Below are positions 23,901-36,587 of a stretch of DNA of 64,000 nt, one piece after another (the first letter of the stretch is position 1; each line of letters starts with the position of its first letter). The position numbers and the translations under genes are program-made. The notes below the pieces were generated by a model. The model was not told where the DNA came from and did no database searches. It worked only from the letters and a program-made list of their open reading frames with translations. Source of the stretch: Anser cygnoides (lineage: Eukaryota > Chordata > Aves > Anseriformes > Anatidae). The stretch is taken from the NCBI RefSeq assembly GCF_040182565.1, contig NC_089882.1:5717183-5781182 (forward strand). Reading direction: 5' to 3'.

Positions 23901-24560
23901 ACAGCTTTATTAGCTCCAAAAGAGAAATAGAAGGAGAGGGACTTTGACAAATGGTATCTTAGGTCATGAGTCAAGGATGCCTTTAAGAACATATCTAACT
24001 TAAAGCGCAGGAGTTGTTCTCGGGAAGGAATATTTTACTTTCTTGGAACATTTCTTGAAACCTCCCTGCCTGCACATTGGTCTGCAGGAAGACATGGAAC
24101 TAGCACAGGAGGAAGGGAGAAATGTAAGGAAAGGGTAAAGATTTTTTTTTTATGTCCTTGTATAAAAAAGTTACACTCTTCCTTTGCTGTTCAACACTGT
24201 CTCCACCTGGATCTCCTTTCTCTCAAAATCCCTTTGCATTACCGCAGTTATGCCAGATGGGAAAAACTATGGTATTAGATCAGACAGTCAAGTCCAGCTG
24301 TGCTAAAACATTAACAAGGAGGATGTATAATGGTTTATGCGTGTCTCAGCGTCTCTTCTTGTCTGTCCATGCCTGCACTCAGATGGAATGCACAAACTCA
24401 GCATGGACCAAATAAATAACTTTCACTACTGAAGGGTGAGCGTGCAACTCATGAGTGGTGGAGTACGGCAATGAGGTGAGGCAGGCATATATGATCATCT
24501 TCAGCACTGGAAAATTGATTCTCAACCTTTCACTGTGTCCACTGTATTTTCCGCTTCATC
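17979..24560. other. No gene recognised; AT-rich non-coding DNA
   Basis: No frame exceeds about 90 codons and none has a recognisable domain. Low-complexity pieces include an AT-rich stretch at 18836-18852, purine-rich sequence near 20810-20830, an A-run near 21244-21256, TATATA-rich sequence near 22546-22570 and an A-run near 22902-22913. A short hairpin, AGTAGGA and TCCTACT around a three-base loop, lies at 22195-22211. No transposon was recognised. Confidence 0.6.
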
Positions 24561-24589
24561 TGTCCAATAGATTGTCCAATAGATTGTCC
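24561..24589. repeat. 12-bp tandem repeat containing CCAAT, 2.4 copies
   Basis: TGTCCAATAGAT occurs at 24561-24572 and 24573-24584, followed by TGTCC (24585-24589). All copies are identical where complete. Each full unit holds a CCAAT pentamer, so the duplication creates two CCAAT words 12 bases apart. No promoter context is visible. Confidence 0.92.
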
Positions 24590-26341
24590 TGGCAATCTAC
24601 TGGGTTATGGCACCAGCTATACTGAGAATACGGTCCATAGTGTAAAACAGCCTTCCTGAAGTATGTTGTAAACTCAGAGAGAGTGAAAATACTCACCGAA
24701 GACCAACTAGACAACAAACAGTTGTTTTATCCTCCAAGGATACAGGATTTCGCCATTTGCTTGATTTGATTGTGAGATGAAAAAGACAAGTCCCATTACT
24801 CTGGAGGTGCCCTTCATCACGTGAAGCTGAAGATGTCAAGGTTAAGGAGAGTGAAGCCCCGGGTGTTTTGTTTGCCTGGAGCAAACAAGACTGAACAGGA
24901 CAAAATCCCAACTGGGAAACACTGACAAATAGCTTGAGACAAAGACATGAAAAATACTGGTGTTGGATTTTTTTGGGAAAAAAAAAAATCAATGGGAATT
25001 CTTGGAGCTTTGTAGAAGTTTCCAGCCTCAGGAGCTGCCTGAGGTGGAGAAGTTTCCATTGCACTTCCACGTCTCACTTAAGATCCCTCTATAATCAAGG
25101 GAAAAGAAACTGCAGGAGCCTAAGGAACCTAATGGTCCCTGAGGAGCCTTTCTCCCTCTCATTGACTTCTTACCAATGAATCCAGATTGAGCAGTTCCCT
25201 TTCACTGATGGTTTGATGTCTGATCCAACCCAATATCCACCTTTAAATTTTAACAGCCTCAAAGGGTGTATAGCTTTTCATTTTAAAACATTGTTTTCTT
25301 GCATAGTGCTTCATTACAAGGTCTGAATCACTCAGTCCCTTCTTTTTGTCTCTTCTGCTTTGCTTTTGCCTCTTCATGTCTCTTCTGGATTGATTCTAGA
25401 GGATAAAAAACATATGAAGCACACAAATATTTAAACAGAAACACTTCTATTTGTGCATCACCCGGGTCACTGTAGCTTTTCATTTCTGCTCCTGTGAAGT
25501 GTCCAGATGTCAGCTGAAAAACCAGAAACAGAAATAAGAAGCTGTACAGCTACTTTTGAGGCATTCTTGAAACAGGTGAGCTGTGGGCCCAGAAAAACCT
25601 GCACACAGCTGTATTGAAACTTACAATTCACGATTCTGCCATTGCTCAATTTGCTTTAAAGCTGGTGAAAGCCAGAGAAGCATATTTTTTTTCCCCATAG
25701 ATATTTGGGAGAATTTTCCACTCTGTCACTGAGCTGTTCAGCTACTCCAGTGACGAGCTCCGCAGCTATAGATGAGATGGAAATGGTGGCATCGTTGCAC
25801 AATGTTAAGCGAGCTCCATGATTACAATCGCTACAGTTCCTCTTTGAATTTAATGGAAAACTTTATATTGATGGGATGCATGATTAACAGGGATTTATAA
25901 CAGAAGTTCTGTTAATGTGGAATGCATATAAATCTGATGTGTCTTTATGTAATGCTATGTCTTTACTTGCTTATTTTCAGTTGGTTCAGTATTTAACTCT
26001 GGTGGAGAAACATTTGTGAGCAAAAACCAAATGGCCATGCAAAGAACGCTGGACTGCAATTCGCAGCTTTGTTGAATAGTTGCTTAAAAAGCCCTTACAA
26101 TAAATTGCAGCTGCAGGAAAAATCAGATTAAAACACATTTATCCTCAGCTTTGGAAGTCTCCAGAATTAGCAGCTTCACTAACAGGTTATGGTGATGAAG
26201 GGTTTCCTCCTGACACTAGTGCAGAACCCTGTTTCAACCTGAGTCTGTAAAGCCAGCTCTGGATGTGACTCAGTATAAATTCTTAAATCCTTAAGTTTTT
26301 CTTGAACTTTTTTTTTTCCTCACAGTTTTTTTCTATTTTAG

Positions 26342-26583
26342 AGGCCTTCACATGTATGCACTGGCATAAAGCTGGCATAAGCGAGCAGAAAGCCAGGCAG
26401 TGTTTTGTGCCAGGAACCCTGGGCTCTGCGTTTCCTCTCCTCCTGGCTGCAGGAGCGGAGAACGGGGACAGCGAGGAGCTGAGGACCAGCACGGGGGCTG
26501 TGGGGGGAGCCCTGGTGGAGCCTCAGCATCCCAGACAGCCACGGCTGCGTGGTGCCACCGCTCCAGCCATGCTCTGGGGACAG
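26342..26583 (+). other. Exon-like GC-rich patch with splice-like borders
   Basis: A pyrimidine-rich stretch ending TTTTAG (to 26341) precedes a 242-base GC-rich block that ends CAG then GTGGGC, a fair splice donor (GT at 26584-26585). The block stays open in the frame of the plus-strand ATG at 26302 and partly in a second plus frame, with minus-strand frames open too, so openness mostly reflects composition. I count about eight CpG in its last 190 bases. The translation is Ala-, Gly- and Glu-rich with no recognisable domain. It may be a lncRNA exon, a decayed exon or simply a GC patch. Confidence 0.25.
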
Positions 26584-27308
26584 GTGGGCACTGAAGTGAG
26601 AGGCTTCTGATTTAGTCAGCGTGCAACCTAGCACTTGCACCCAAGGTATGCCTATAGTAAAGAAAATTCACCAGCAAGAGTACACTATTTCATTTTCCAG
26701 TCATTTCTGCCCTCTAGATCTATAATTCAATCTACTTTTATAAGGCTTACCAGAGCTTCCCTACTTTGTGCCAGGTGAGGGCCCTGTCCACATGTATTTG
26801 AAAACATGGCTGAGAGAATTCCAATGGAAAAAAAAAAAATGAAAGAAAAGGAAAAAAAAATCAAACACAAAATAATCAAGTTTTCAATTTTCAATTAATT
26901 ACATATTTTATTGACAGGAACAGAAGGAATCCACATTCCTGTTAAAGCTGTTTGGTCTGGTATATTGGGGTATTGATCAAAGTTACTGAGAGAAATGGTT
27001 GCCTTTGTGGGAGATTGCCTGAATAAAGATTTCAGTACTGGGCTCCCCAGCACTTAAAATGTTTCATTACTCAAGATCCTGGAGTATGAAGATTCTTTCA
27101 GTAGATGTGTTCTGCACTGAAATGTAATTGAAACATATATCCCGGGCAAGAGATGCCTTATACTACAATGAAATAAATACATTACATGGTAGACAGCATT
27201 CATATTGAAATAGGTAAATGGCTTGCCTATTAAAACATGACATATTAAATCAGGTACATCACTTGGAGCCCCAGAGTTCTAGGCAGTGCATTGACATAAA
27301 TTTATTAT

Positions 27309-27326
27309 AAAAAAAAAAAAAAAAAA
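27309..27326. repeat. A18 homopolymer
   Basis: Eighteen consecutive A, preceded by AT-rich sequence with no recognisable retroposed body. It is probably slippage-derived. Confidence 0.9.
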
Positions 27327-29586
27327 GACGATTTTGCACTGCAAACTTTAAAGCCAAAGTCCTGCTTAGATGAGATACAAAATTTAGGGCGTCGTATGAC
27401 AGAGCTGTCAAAATGGATTCCTTCTAAATTAATGTATTCCTTCATTAGAGTTTGGGTCTGTGTTAGTTTTTCTGTCAGACTGTTTTGCATGTGAAGCACG
27501 TGAGCATAGTCACAGCATAAGAGGTAAAAGGTGTGACATGGAAAGAAAGAAACAAGAAAATGAATTCTTAATCATGAACTGAGTTTCATCTGTGAAAATA
27601 TCTGTAAATTGTATTTTGTCATTTCTTAGAAGCCTGAGTTTATTCTTTTTCTATTTCTTCATAACAAAATAAAAGTATAGAACAATTATTCCAAATACAA
27701 ATGCTTTTGTAATTAGCACAAAAGAGAAGGTGCAATTTTAAAAATTCATCTCTCAGCTGTATCTCAAATGTTGATGTCTTAAAGTCTTCCTGCACTAATC
27801 TGCAGACACTTTTCTTGTTCTGGTTTCAAAGAGTATAGATAAGTGTCTAAATTAATATCCATTATTTCTTTTAAGTACTACTTAAGCATGGTTGAGAGCA
27901 GTCTGAGGCAAACACTTGATTAAAATGGGTATCACCATGTCAGTCAAAGCTCGTGTGTTTGCAAAGAGATGAAGCAGCATGTTGATTTATTCACATATAT
28001 ATCACAACAATCTTTTTTCCTTTTCTTTTCTTTTTCCATTACTAGATAGTAGTGCAGTGCAATATTTTGTATGTCAAAATAAGACAATGTTCTATCCACA
28101 TTCCCTTCCCCAGGGTTTGAGTTTGTCTGTCAACAGAGCAGAAGACAGAGCTGATAATGGTAAAGACAGAGCAGAATTCCTTTCTCTGAAAATAACTGCA
28201 TGTGAATTCTTTGTGGGAACAGTCCTCAAAATGCCTGCAGGCTGGGACCCCAGCCCAGCCCCATACTTAGCAGTCAGGGTTTGACTTGCAGTTCCACCTT
28301 TGTTTCACTAGTCTCACTCATTAAAAGGAAAAAAAAAATAAAATCGTTTTCTTTCCTTGCTAAAATTCATTGAAATGCAGCCCCTGAAATTTCAAACACA
28401 GATGATTATCTGTACTGATGGAGACAAAGAGGTGTTTTTCCTTATAGTTGTTCTTTTTTTTTTTTTAATCTTTTTTCTCCTTTTTGGCTTAGGAAAGTAA
28501 AAGATGTCTCAGCGGTATGCAGGAGTCAGTACGGTCAGTTAGACCGCTGATCCCCGCTCCCCCTGGCTGTGAGTCCTGCACCACCACCTCAGCTCCTCCC
28601 TGCCATTGCAGGGCAAGACGTTATGCTGTGGGCCTGGTATACTTCTTGGCAATCACAGACAAGAACATCTCCTTTTAATTTAAGATCCTACTTGAAAAAG
28701 AGTACCATAGTTTTGCTGGCTTGTACAATAGCAAGGCCACAGCAAATCCCAGGAGAGACAGCAGGTGGATGTAAAGAAGTGTCTGGAGATTCTCACTCGG
28801 TCCCCAAAGTGCAGCGCTTTTCTGTGTCTTCCCTGATGGACCACAGCAACTGGGATCTGGATTTGTGAGGAAAACATTGCATGTTTGACCCAAAGTTTCA
28901 TGACTGGCTTCTCCCAGCTGCTTGCTTGGGTCCTGCATCATAAGACAGATGCTAGCTGTTAAGGAGAGAAAATCATGGTACCCAGAGAAAGCATATGAAT
29001 CATGAAAGCCAGTCTTTGGATCTGGTATTTATGTCCCCAGTGGGAGTTATTTCCCTCAGAGCTTTGCAGGTGGGTCACAGTAGCAAGGTGAATTTGGTCT
29101 GATGGCACAAGAGGAGCACTTTCTGTCACCTCTTCTGCATTTGGATGGCCTTTCTTCACCACAGAAAAGAAGCGTGCTAGGGAAGTTACAAGGCCGGGGG
29201 ATTAAACATGTAGAGATTCACTGCTGGTGGCAGCCCTGCAACAAACACAGTGGCAAAGTGTACAGTCTACCCGAGTAATTGCCCAGAGTTCCCAAAAATC
29301 TGTAATTAACAAAGATGATCAGTCAACATGGATCCTTTATATTTGTCTTTCTTTCCATATGCCTGTAAGAATGACATAATGAACCATTAAATAATATCCG
29401 TACCCCAGGGCAGATTTGCTATTGGGTCAAATTATCAGAGCTCCACTGTAAATATTGGTTCTGTGTCAGTAGAAGCATCTTACGCTATCTTACAGGCTCA
29501 CATTTCTCATGCCTGTCTAAGAGCGGGCTCTATTTTAGTGATGGATGAGGAAATTGTGAGGGTAAACAACTCTTTGATCTAGCAGG

Positions 29587-29604
29587 AAAAAAAAAAAAAA
29601 AAAA
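29587..29604. repeat. A18 homopolymer
   Basis: Eighteen consecutive A after TCTAGCAGG, then GATATTAAAAAGATC. No retroposed sequence is evident upstream. Confidence 0.9.
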
Positions 29605-29870
29605 GATATTAAAAAGATCTTGCTGAAGTGAGGCTAATTCAAAATTGAAATGAACATTTTTAGCCATTAAAATACCTTATCTTGGAGTTAAATGGTCTTT
29701 CTGCTGTGATACCCTTGAATCAAAAGCAGTCATCTTTGAGAAAGTACAGCCAAAGAGAATGGGCTTGATGAACAAATTACTGAGTAAGACTGTTCAGCCC
29801 ACATTACCACATCATCCAGCGTGACACACAATGATTATAGTGGTTTGATCTAAAAATGTGTGTGTGTTAT

Positions 29871-29917
29871 GTGTATTCCATAATTTTGTATATTCTCATG
29901 TATATTCCATAATTTTG
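29871..29917. repeat. Near-perfect 18-bp direct repeat, period 29
   Basis: GTGTATTCCATAATTTTG (29871-29888) and GTATATTCCATAATTTTG (29900-29917) differ at one base, and the spacer TATATTCTCAT resembles the repeat start. A TG-rich run (GTGTGTGTG) precedes it. It is likely a small tandem duplication that has begun to decay. Confidence 0.85.
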
Positions 29918-32092
29918 AAATTAGTTTTGGAGATGCTTATAGAGGAAGCTACAACAAGCATTCAAATATTATGTTTGAAATAAGAAACAACTGGTTATTT
30001 GGATGCTAAAAATATTAAAGAAAAGACTAAGAACCATTTTTATTCCATCTGCAGTATCTGGAGAGAACATGCAGGACGGTTAGGAAGATAGTGGCAGTCT
30101 AAGCAAGAGAAATGGTGGAACCTTTCTCCTGGGGAAGAAAATGGAATAAAAATACAAAAAGAAAATGGAAAAGAAACAGTAATAGCTAGCCCAAAAACAT
30201 GTGAGAATATTTTCCTACTTTTAATTATTTAAAATTTTTCTGTAGTTTCATGCCTGAGAAGTCCTGGATTTTTTGTTCCCGAGTTCAGTTTTGCATCTTG
30301 TCATTAATGTTGAAGGATAATTCTTCTGCCTTTTCTTTGTAAAGAGGATGAAGAAAAACTCTGTAGCTCTTGCTGGCTGGAAATCAATGACACTTTTACC
30401 CCTGACTTCACTGGAAGCAAGATCAAAGTTTATAATAATTTGTTTAGCTTTTATGGTTAATAATTATTATTTATTGCTGCATCAGTGCTGCAGCAAGATC
30501 CCTAAAATGAGCTGTAAGCTAGGAAAGGTAACATTGCCCTGCTCCCCTAGGATGCTGCAATAACAAGACAGGGGCTAGGATTTTGGTACAGGCAACCATC
30601 AGGCTGATGGTTGTAGATGAAAGAATCAAATGCAGCCCTTGCTGCCAGTGCCTAATACTTCAGAGAGACCATTCAAAAAACCACAGTCCAGTCCAGCAGT
30701 GTGAAAATATATAGATGTTGTAATATAATGTCGGGACTGTATGAGTAAGACTGAATAATCTGATGGCTGTCTGGCTCTAGTCCCTAAGTTAAAACTTACT
30801 GTCTGCTTTAACTTGCACATTGAATTTTTTTGTTCCCTAGGCTTGTTGGCAGCATTATATACACAGCATGTACCACTGGTCTGGCTATGGGTTTTCTTTT
30901 CCTTCTACTGCTTCATCTCTAATATTCTAGGGAAGATTATTTTGAGATCCAAAACACATGACAGAAATCGTTGTACGTTTCCTCCAGTCAGAATAAGTGC
31001 CATCCTCAAACGTTAGCATGTATTTGATGTTTAAGCTTGGTGTTTGGTTTTGTTTTTTTTTTGTTGTTTTTTTTTTATTGTTGCTTTTTTTGCCCTACAA
31101 ACTGGTGTAAATACCTGGGGGAGGTAATGCTGTTCTTTAATCATCGAGGTTGCTCAGAGACATAGTGGTTGGCCAGCCAGTGCTCCCTTCTGTGATCTTC
31201 TCTTCTGCTCTTGATGTCCCCAGACAGAAACATCACTTTCCATCTCTTTCTTCTTATTATTCAGCAGGCATCTTTTCAGGTACAAAATGGGAAGAGAATG
31301 TTATTGTAGGTTATAACTAATTTTCAGACACAAAATTCTACTTTTAACAAAATAGCTGCACGATCCATACACTTGCATATGTGCTATGCAGATGTTAGAC
31401 ATTTTACTATCTGCATATTTAAATTTCTCTATTAAGTCCATAGCCAGAGGGACCGACGCCACCAGCCTAACTCTTTGAACTTTCGGCTTTCACCAAAATT
31501 TCTCTGAAGTTTGGGTCAACTTCATTTTAGGTCAAGATTTAACAATTTTTCCTATCCCGAACATACCTCTGCATAATTGTAAGCTGTGGCTGTTTGAAGT
31601 ACTTGGGAAATTATTTATGCCCAATAGCTGGGATTTCCTAAGAAGCTGAAGAAAGTTAGGCATTAAAATCTAATCAGACTTTAATGGGAACCAGGTACTT
31701 CAACACAATGAATAGTTCAAACTTACAGAAAATCCTGTGGACTGCAAACTAGGCTAACAGCTACAAAATGTGTGCATGGAGACTTCGGCATCCTTCTGCA
31801 AATGCCATTGAAAAGATTGAGGTTGTTTTCCAAAACACACAGTGGAGGAAAACAAGCATATAAACATAATAATGGCAGTCTATGAAAAATATTGCAAGGG
31901 AAATTTCATTCCACTTTATTCCCAGCAAATGGGGAGAGTGTCAGTAGCTTTTCCTGCAAGATGGAAATTTTGCAGGGCTTTTTCAAAATATTCTGTTCTT
32001 TGGTCCTAAAGGAATTCTTAATCAAGCAAAAATCACACCTGGATTTACAACTTCTTTCCCCCCTCTTCCAACCCCCACTTGTTCTTCTTCCA

Positions 32093-32114
32093 TTTTTTTT
32101 TTTTTTTTTTTTTT
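32093..32114. repeat. T22 homopolymer
   Basis: Twenty-two consecutive T, among the longest homopolymers in the window. On the minus strand it would read as a poly-A tail, but the sequence upstream on that strand is not a recognisable retroposed gene or LINE. Confidence 0.92.
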
Positions 32115-33109
32115 GTTAATGCTGAATTTATACTGAGAAACCTTAGAGACAGATCTTATGCCTGGTATTGGTATTTTTGTGTGTTTTTCACACAGAATCC
32201 ATTTTCTGAGTGTTAAGGAAGTACTGGCAAGTTTGCTGGCATCCACAGCCAAGACATATATAAAAAGTAATCAAATAGGAAAGTAAGACATATGCTGATG
32301 TTGATGGCAATAGAAAGCTAAGGTCACTGAAGTCATTCAGCAGAATGGCTGTAAGTTTTGATTACCCTTAGAGTAAGTATCGTCTTAATTTCAAATGTGA
32401 AAGAACATACAGCAGTTACTAGAAAGGGTCTAATTCTTGCTTCGTTAATTTTACTCCACTGAGTTGACAGAAATCAGCTGATAATTTATCTTGGGGATTC
32501 AGGAGAGGTACTCCCAATTTATTTTAATGTAAAGGAGAGGAGAACCAGGCTTAAAGCCTGTTTTTGCAGTAAACTGTTTATACAACTATATTCCTATTAA
32601 TTGTGCTTGGAAGAAGAGCTTGTGCGATACAACATTTCTGGGGAATTTTACTCACCTGTTCATCTTTTCTGGGTTTGAAAAATAACTCCTTTCTATTTTC
32701 AAACAATATGCAGTAGTTCAATGTCAAAGACAAATGCTTACTGCAATATTTAGACTTAAATTATATCATCCTGGAGGTCTAAAAGGGGGGAACATGATGT
32801 GTGTTTCTTGTTCATTGGAGGTATGATCTGTGTGCACCTGTGCTGCATCTCTCACAAGTCCATACCCCTGCCAGTACACGTTTTTTACAGTAGGTTGGAT
32901 TAAGCCTTCAAACAAATTTTGTCTAAATCTTTGTATGGTGACTCTGATACCCAGCTAGGTGCTGTAGGAGGCAGAGCTGGTGCTTCAGCACCGGTGTAGC
33001 CTGAAACTGAAGAGACCGTGCAGTACCATGTCTTTCCCTGGCCTAAATCAGTGAAGCCGCACGTAGTCACTGAGGTTCGTGCCAGCTCAAGGCCTGGTGT
33101 TTTAGTTTG

Positions 33110-33310
33110 AAATATGAAGAACTGCAGCCTGGTGCGGTCACCCAGCTGCGGAGCCTGCCTGCACGAACACACCGGGCAGTTTGGCACCCATGGCCCTTGG
33201 TATCTCATCTGCAGGGCCTGCAGCAGGCCGCAGTCCTCCAAACCTGAGGGCATCAGCCTCCACTACTCCTCAGACCGTGCTCCTGCCACTGAATGTGCCG
33301 AGAGCAAGGG
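33110..33310. other. Short GC-rich patch with several CpG
   Basis: This patch is clearly GC-richer than its flanks and holds CpG in words such as TGCGGTC, CTGCGG and ACCGGG. It is open in plus frames (80 and 100 codons) and in minus frames (117 and 128 codons) together, so I assign no product. One plus frame gives a Cys-rich peptide without a known zinc-binding pattern. Confidence 0.4.
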
Positions 33311-34161
33311 GAGTCTCCTATGCCCCCTTGGGTTCCTTGGTGGTCCTTCTCTTTAAACTGACAGCCCATTTTTCTATTTTCTTCTTGAGGCTGAGAAAAA
33401 CATCCTTTTCCTTTCATGCAAGCAATTCCAAGCACAGCCTTAAATCCCTTTTCGCAGCCCACACTCGGTGCCTGCACTCCTGAATGCAGCCTGGGACTGC
33501 GAGAGAAGGAGAAAGTGTGGAGGAAAATACAGAAAATGGGTTGTCTGCATCTGGGCAGGCCTTGTAGGCACGTGCCCTGGGGTAATCCACTTTCCTCCTC
33601 TGTTATACTGAGTCTGATGTTGCAGGTGCTGAAATGCAACTAATTCAGCATCCACTTATTGGTCTCCAAAATAATCAATGTCTTCTTTTAAAGACAACAG
33701 CAAATTGCATAGACTTTGTAACTGAAAAACCCGAATGCATTAAGTCATCAGAAAAACAGGAATTACACATGTTCATTGCAGAACCCTTAAATGCCTGCTT
33801 CTAATTTCATTCCAAATGTGTGTCTTCAAATGCAATACACAGCTTACATAGTGCAAATATACAATATAGCAAAATGATGTTTATTTCCATAGTCCCCAGT
33901 CTGCAAACACTTACAAATACATTCAAGCTCAGATATATGACTACTCCCACTGGTTTGTAAAATTAAGCGTGCACATAAACTCTACCAGCATCAGAGCCTT
34001 AATTTGTGTTCCCGTGAACTGGCAAGGGGCCCATATTCTATGTAACTTTAATTCCACGAGACAGTCTCTGTGCTCAGAGAAACACATTTTAAAAATGGAG
34101 TGTCTGTATTAACAAGCACTTCCATGAGCAATGAAACTAATGAAGCCTGCTTTCTTATGGG

Positions 34162-34203
34162 TTTGTGTCTTGTAGTTGGATTTTTGTGTCTTGTAGTTGG
34201 ATT
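34162..34203. repeat. Perfect 21-bp tandem duplication
   Basis: The 21-base unit beginning TTTGTGTCTTGTAG and ending GGATT occurs at 34162-34182 and identically at 34183-34203. Identity of the copies suggests a recent event or a polymorphic site. Confidence 0.95.
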
Positions 34204-36063
34204 CTCTGGTGCCTAATAAAGTGAAAACTCCATCTGAAGTTTTTTACACAAAGGAGACATTCATAACATCTCCTTCCTGTATAGGAGGAAAGGGAGAGGA
34301 CAAAGGAAGGTATTTTGAGATTTAAAAAAAAAAAAAAAGCGTTACTAATGTACTAATGCCAATTTGAATCCATTCTTGCTTTTGTGGAACTTGGAGAAAT
34401 GTCTTATTTTTAAGATGGACACGTGATCGCTGAAAATTGGTTAAAATTGGTCATGGAGTTCAAAAGGTTTATATGATGGAGGAAAAGACAGCATGACGAG
34501 GTGGATTCAATAGGTCTTGTATTTTTCTAGGCAAGCAGGACTATAATTTTTAAATTCTTGACCAATTCCAAGGTGTATTAGGATGACAAAGGCATATGTG
34601 AAGAGAAAAACAATTTTTATTACAATGCCAGTAATTTACAATTCTCTCCTAAGACAGGTGTAAGTGAAGGAAATAACGTCTAGATATTTCATATTAAGTA
34701 CATTTCAAGAATTCTTTGGGTCACACAAAACTAAATTCTTGTGTTTGCTTTGTGGACAAGCTGGACCCCTCAGTTCCTTTCTCTGGTTAGTCCCGTGGGG
34801 AGAAGTGTATATTATGAAAACCCATCATTTCGGAAAGCTGGGTAGGATTTTCTTATGCAGAATGCCCATATCAGTTGAGACTTCTGTTTCAAAATGCTCA
34901 GCAATAAGCCAAGACTGTTTGAGTTTGAAAAATGCTATTAGGCATATTCAATATTAACATCTCAGGCTCCAGCAGGAAGCCTACAATTGATAAATAGACA
35001 CTTCATTTGAACTTGGCACAACCTTCAGTCAGCTCTGCGTAACTCGGGATGGTATTACAGATTGTGAACAGAGCAGCATACATTAAAGACAGGCCAGGTG
35101 ATATCAATTCAGCAACCTGCTAATTTCAATATAAAATATTTCCCCATGTACAGGAGAGTATGTTTACTCCAGGGATAAGTACAATACTTGGACATTCTGT
35201 TATGTTTAGAGAGGCAATCAAAATGTAACCGAAGATCTCTCAGAAGACAGAAGCTTGTTTCTCCCCTTTCTGTAATATCTATTAAAACCACATTTCAAAA
35301 TCTCCCAACGTTTCTTAGCTTCTTCTGTACTTGCAAGGATCCAGATGCCCCAGAAAAGTCCTCTCCTTGTATGATTTAAATATATATTACATATTTTAAT
35401 TGGTATAAAGTAGTTAAGGCTTAACCTAAAGGCCACTGAAATCTTACAGGATGTAACTTAAATTTCTTACTAATATTTAATATTATTTAATATGCATATT
35501 TTAATACTGGTGCAAAGACATTGAGAGAAACTAATAAGAATTAATAGCTTAAATGTAATTTCAAAGCCGTGGATTTAGGTACTCTCTTAAATCAGATTCT
35601 CAAAACTAATCTGTAATTTGGTAACTGACCCAAGTCTGGTGGCTATAATGTGCTGCGCCCGGTATCCTTTTCGTGGCTTGAAGGCATCAGTCTCAGCCTA
35701 GCAATTTTTCTTCTTTGTGAAAAATATTCATATCTGGATCTCACCTGAGTCTTTTTTATTAAGATATTGCACACTTCAAAAACTAGATTCATATCATGTT
35801 ATAGCATATGGAAAAATGAAGGGGAAGGAGAGGAATATACATGCCAGTTAATGGATGCAGAGAGGAGAGGTTGTAAAAGGCGATGTTATCTATCAGAAGA
35901 ACAAAGGAGGAGTGATATCACTGAGAAGGCTGATGGAAAATCAATTCCATAACATGCCATTAGTCTGTTAATATCAGACAACTTAAGCCTGGGATCCTTG
36001 CTGTGGACATAATGCAATATTCAGCATTTGCAATACAGCTGTACAGAGAGTAAATTAAGTGGC

Positions 36064-36111
36064 TTTTTTTTTTTTTTTGGTTGGTTGGTTGTTTTTTGTT
36101 TGTTTGTTTTT
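36064..36111. repeat. T15 with (GGTT)n and (GTTT)n
   Basis: Fifteen T (36064-36078) are followed by GGTT units and then GTTT-type units to 36111. This is a compound low-complexity tract. On the minus strand it would be A-rich with CCAA and CAAA repeats. Confidence 0.9.
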
Positions 36112-36587
36112 AGGAACAGAATAGCTATAGGAAATGAGGTACCCTGAAACACAGCCCTTGTGCCAGCTGACCTCTCTATTGCAGGCTCAACGTGTCTTTC
36201 TAATGTCTTCAGAAGCAAGGTACAAAAAGACAGAAGGAAAACTTTGTCCTTACTTTTGAGGCCACATAGTCCACCTTCTGGGTCAGCAAGGACATGGCAG
36301 AGCAAGGATTCTGTAGCAGAGAGATCTGTTGCTCTACCAACAGATACTTAAATAAAGCCATGAGTAGACTTCTTCCTGGTATGGGGAGCCGTAAATCTTT
36401 GAATGTTAGTGAAAATATTTCTGGATGGGAGGAATAAACACTTCCAGATCCCCATAAACCATGCAAAAGAGGCTTCTACCACTACTCACTTGCTTTTAAA
36501 TTTACAGTCTTAACAGGGCCTAATATAATCTGTGGATGATGGTGGCTATAAGGGCAAAATAAGAAGGGTTTGTATCAGACAGCCAAT

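Larger units (their letters stand above)
24590..29870. other. No gene recognised; one exon-like GC patch
   Basis: The longest frame is 125 codons on the minus strand (24693-25070). It overlaps others on both strands and has no domain. A GC-rich, exon-like patch lies at 26342-26583. The part at 25780-25960 looks like complex, non-repetitive AT-rich sequence with homeodomain-type TAAT and ATTA words and may be a conserved non-coding element. A-runs lie at 26829-26840, 27309-27326 and 29587-29604. Confidence 0.6.
29918..34161. other. No gene recognised; T-runs and one GC patch
   Basis: No gene is supported. T-rich tracts lie near 31051-31090 and at 32093-32114. Opposed open frames of 80-128 codons at 32900-33655 coincide with a GC-richer patch and overlap one another on both strands, the pattern of composition and not of a gene. 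Nothing recognisable was found from 29918 to 32890. Confidence 0.55.

Noticed and set aside
32900..33253. 117-codon minus frame overlapping plus frames
   Set aside because: Opposed frames are all open in a GC patch, and no family is recognisable.
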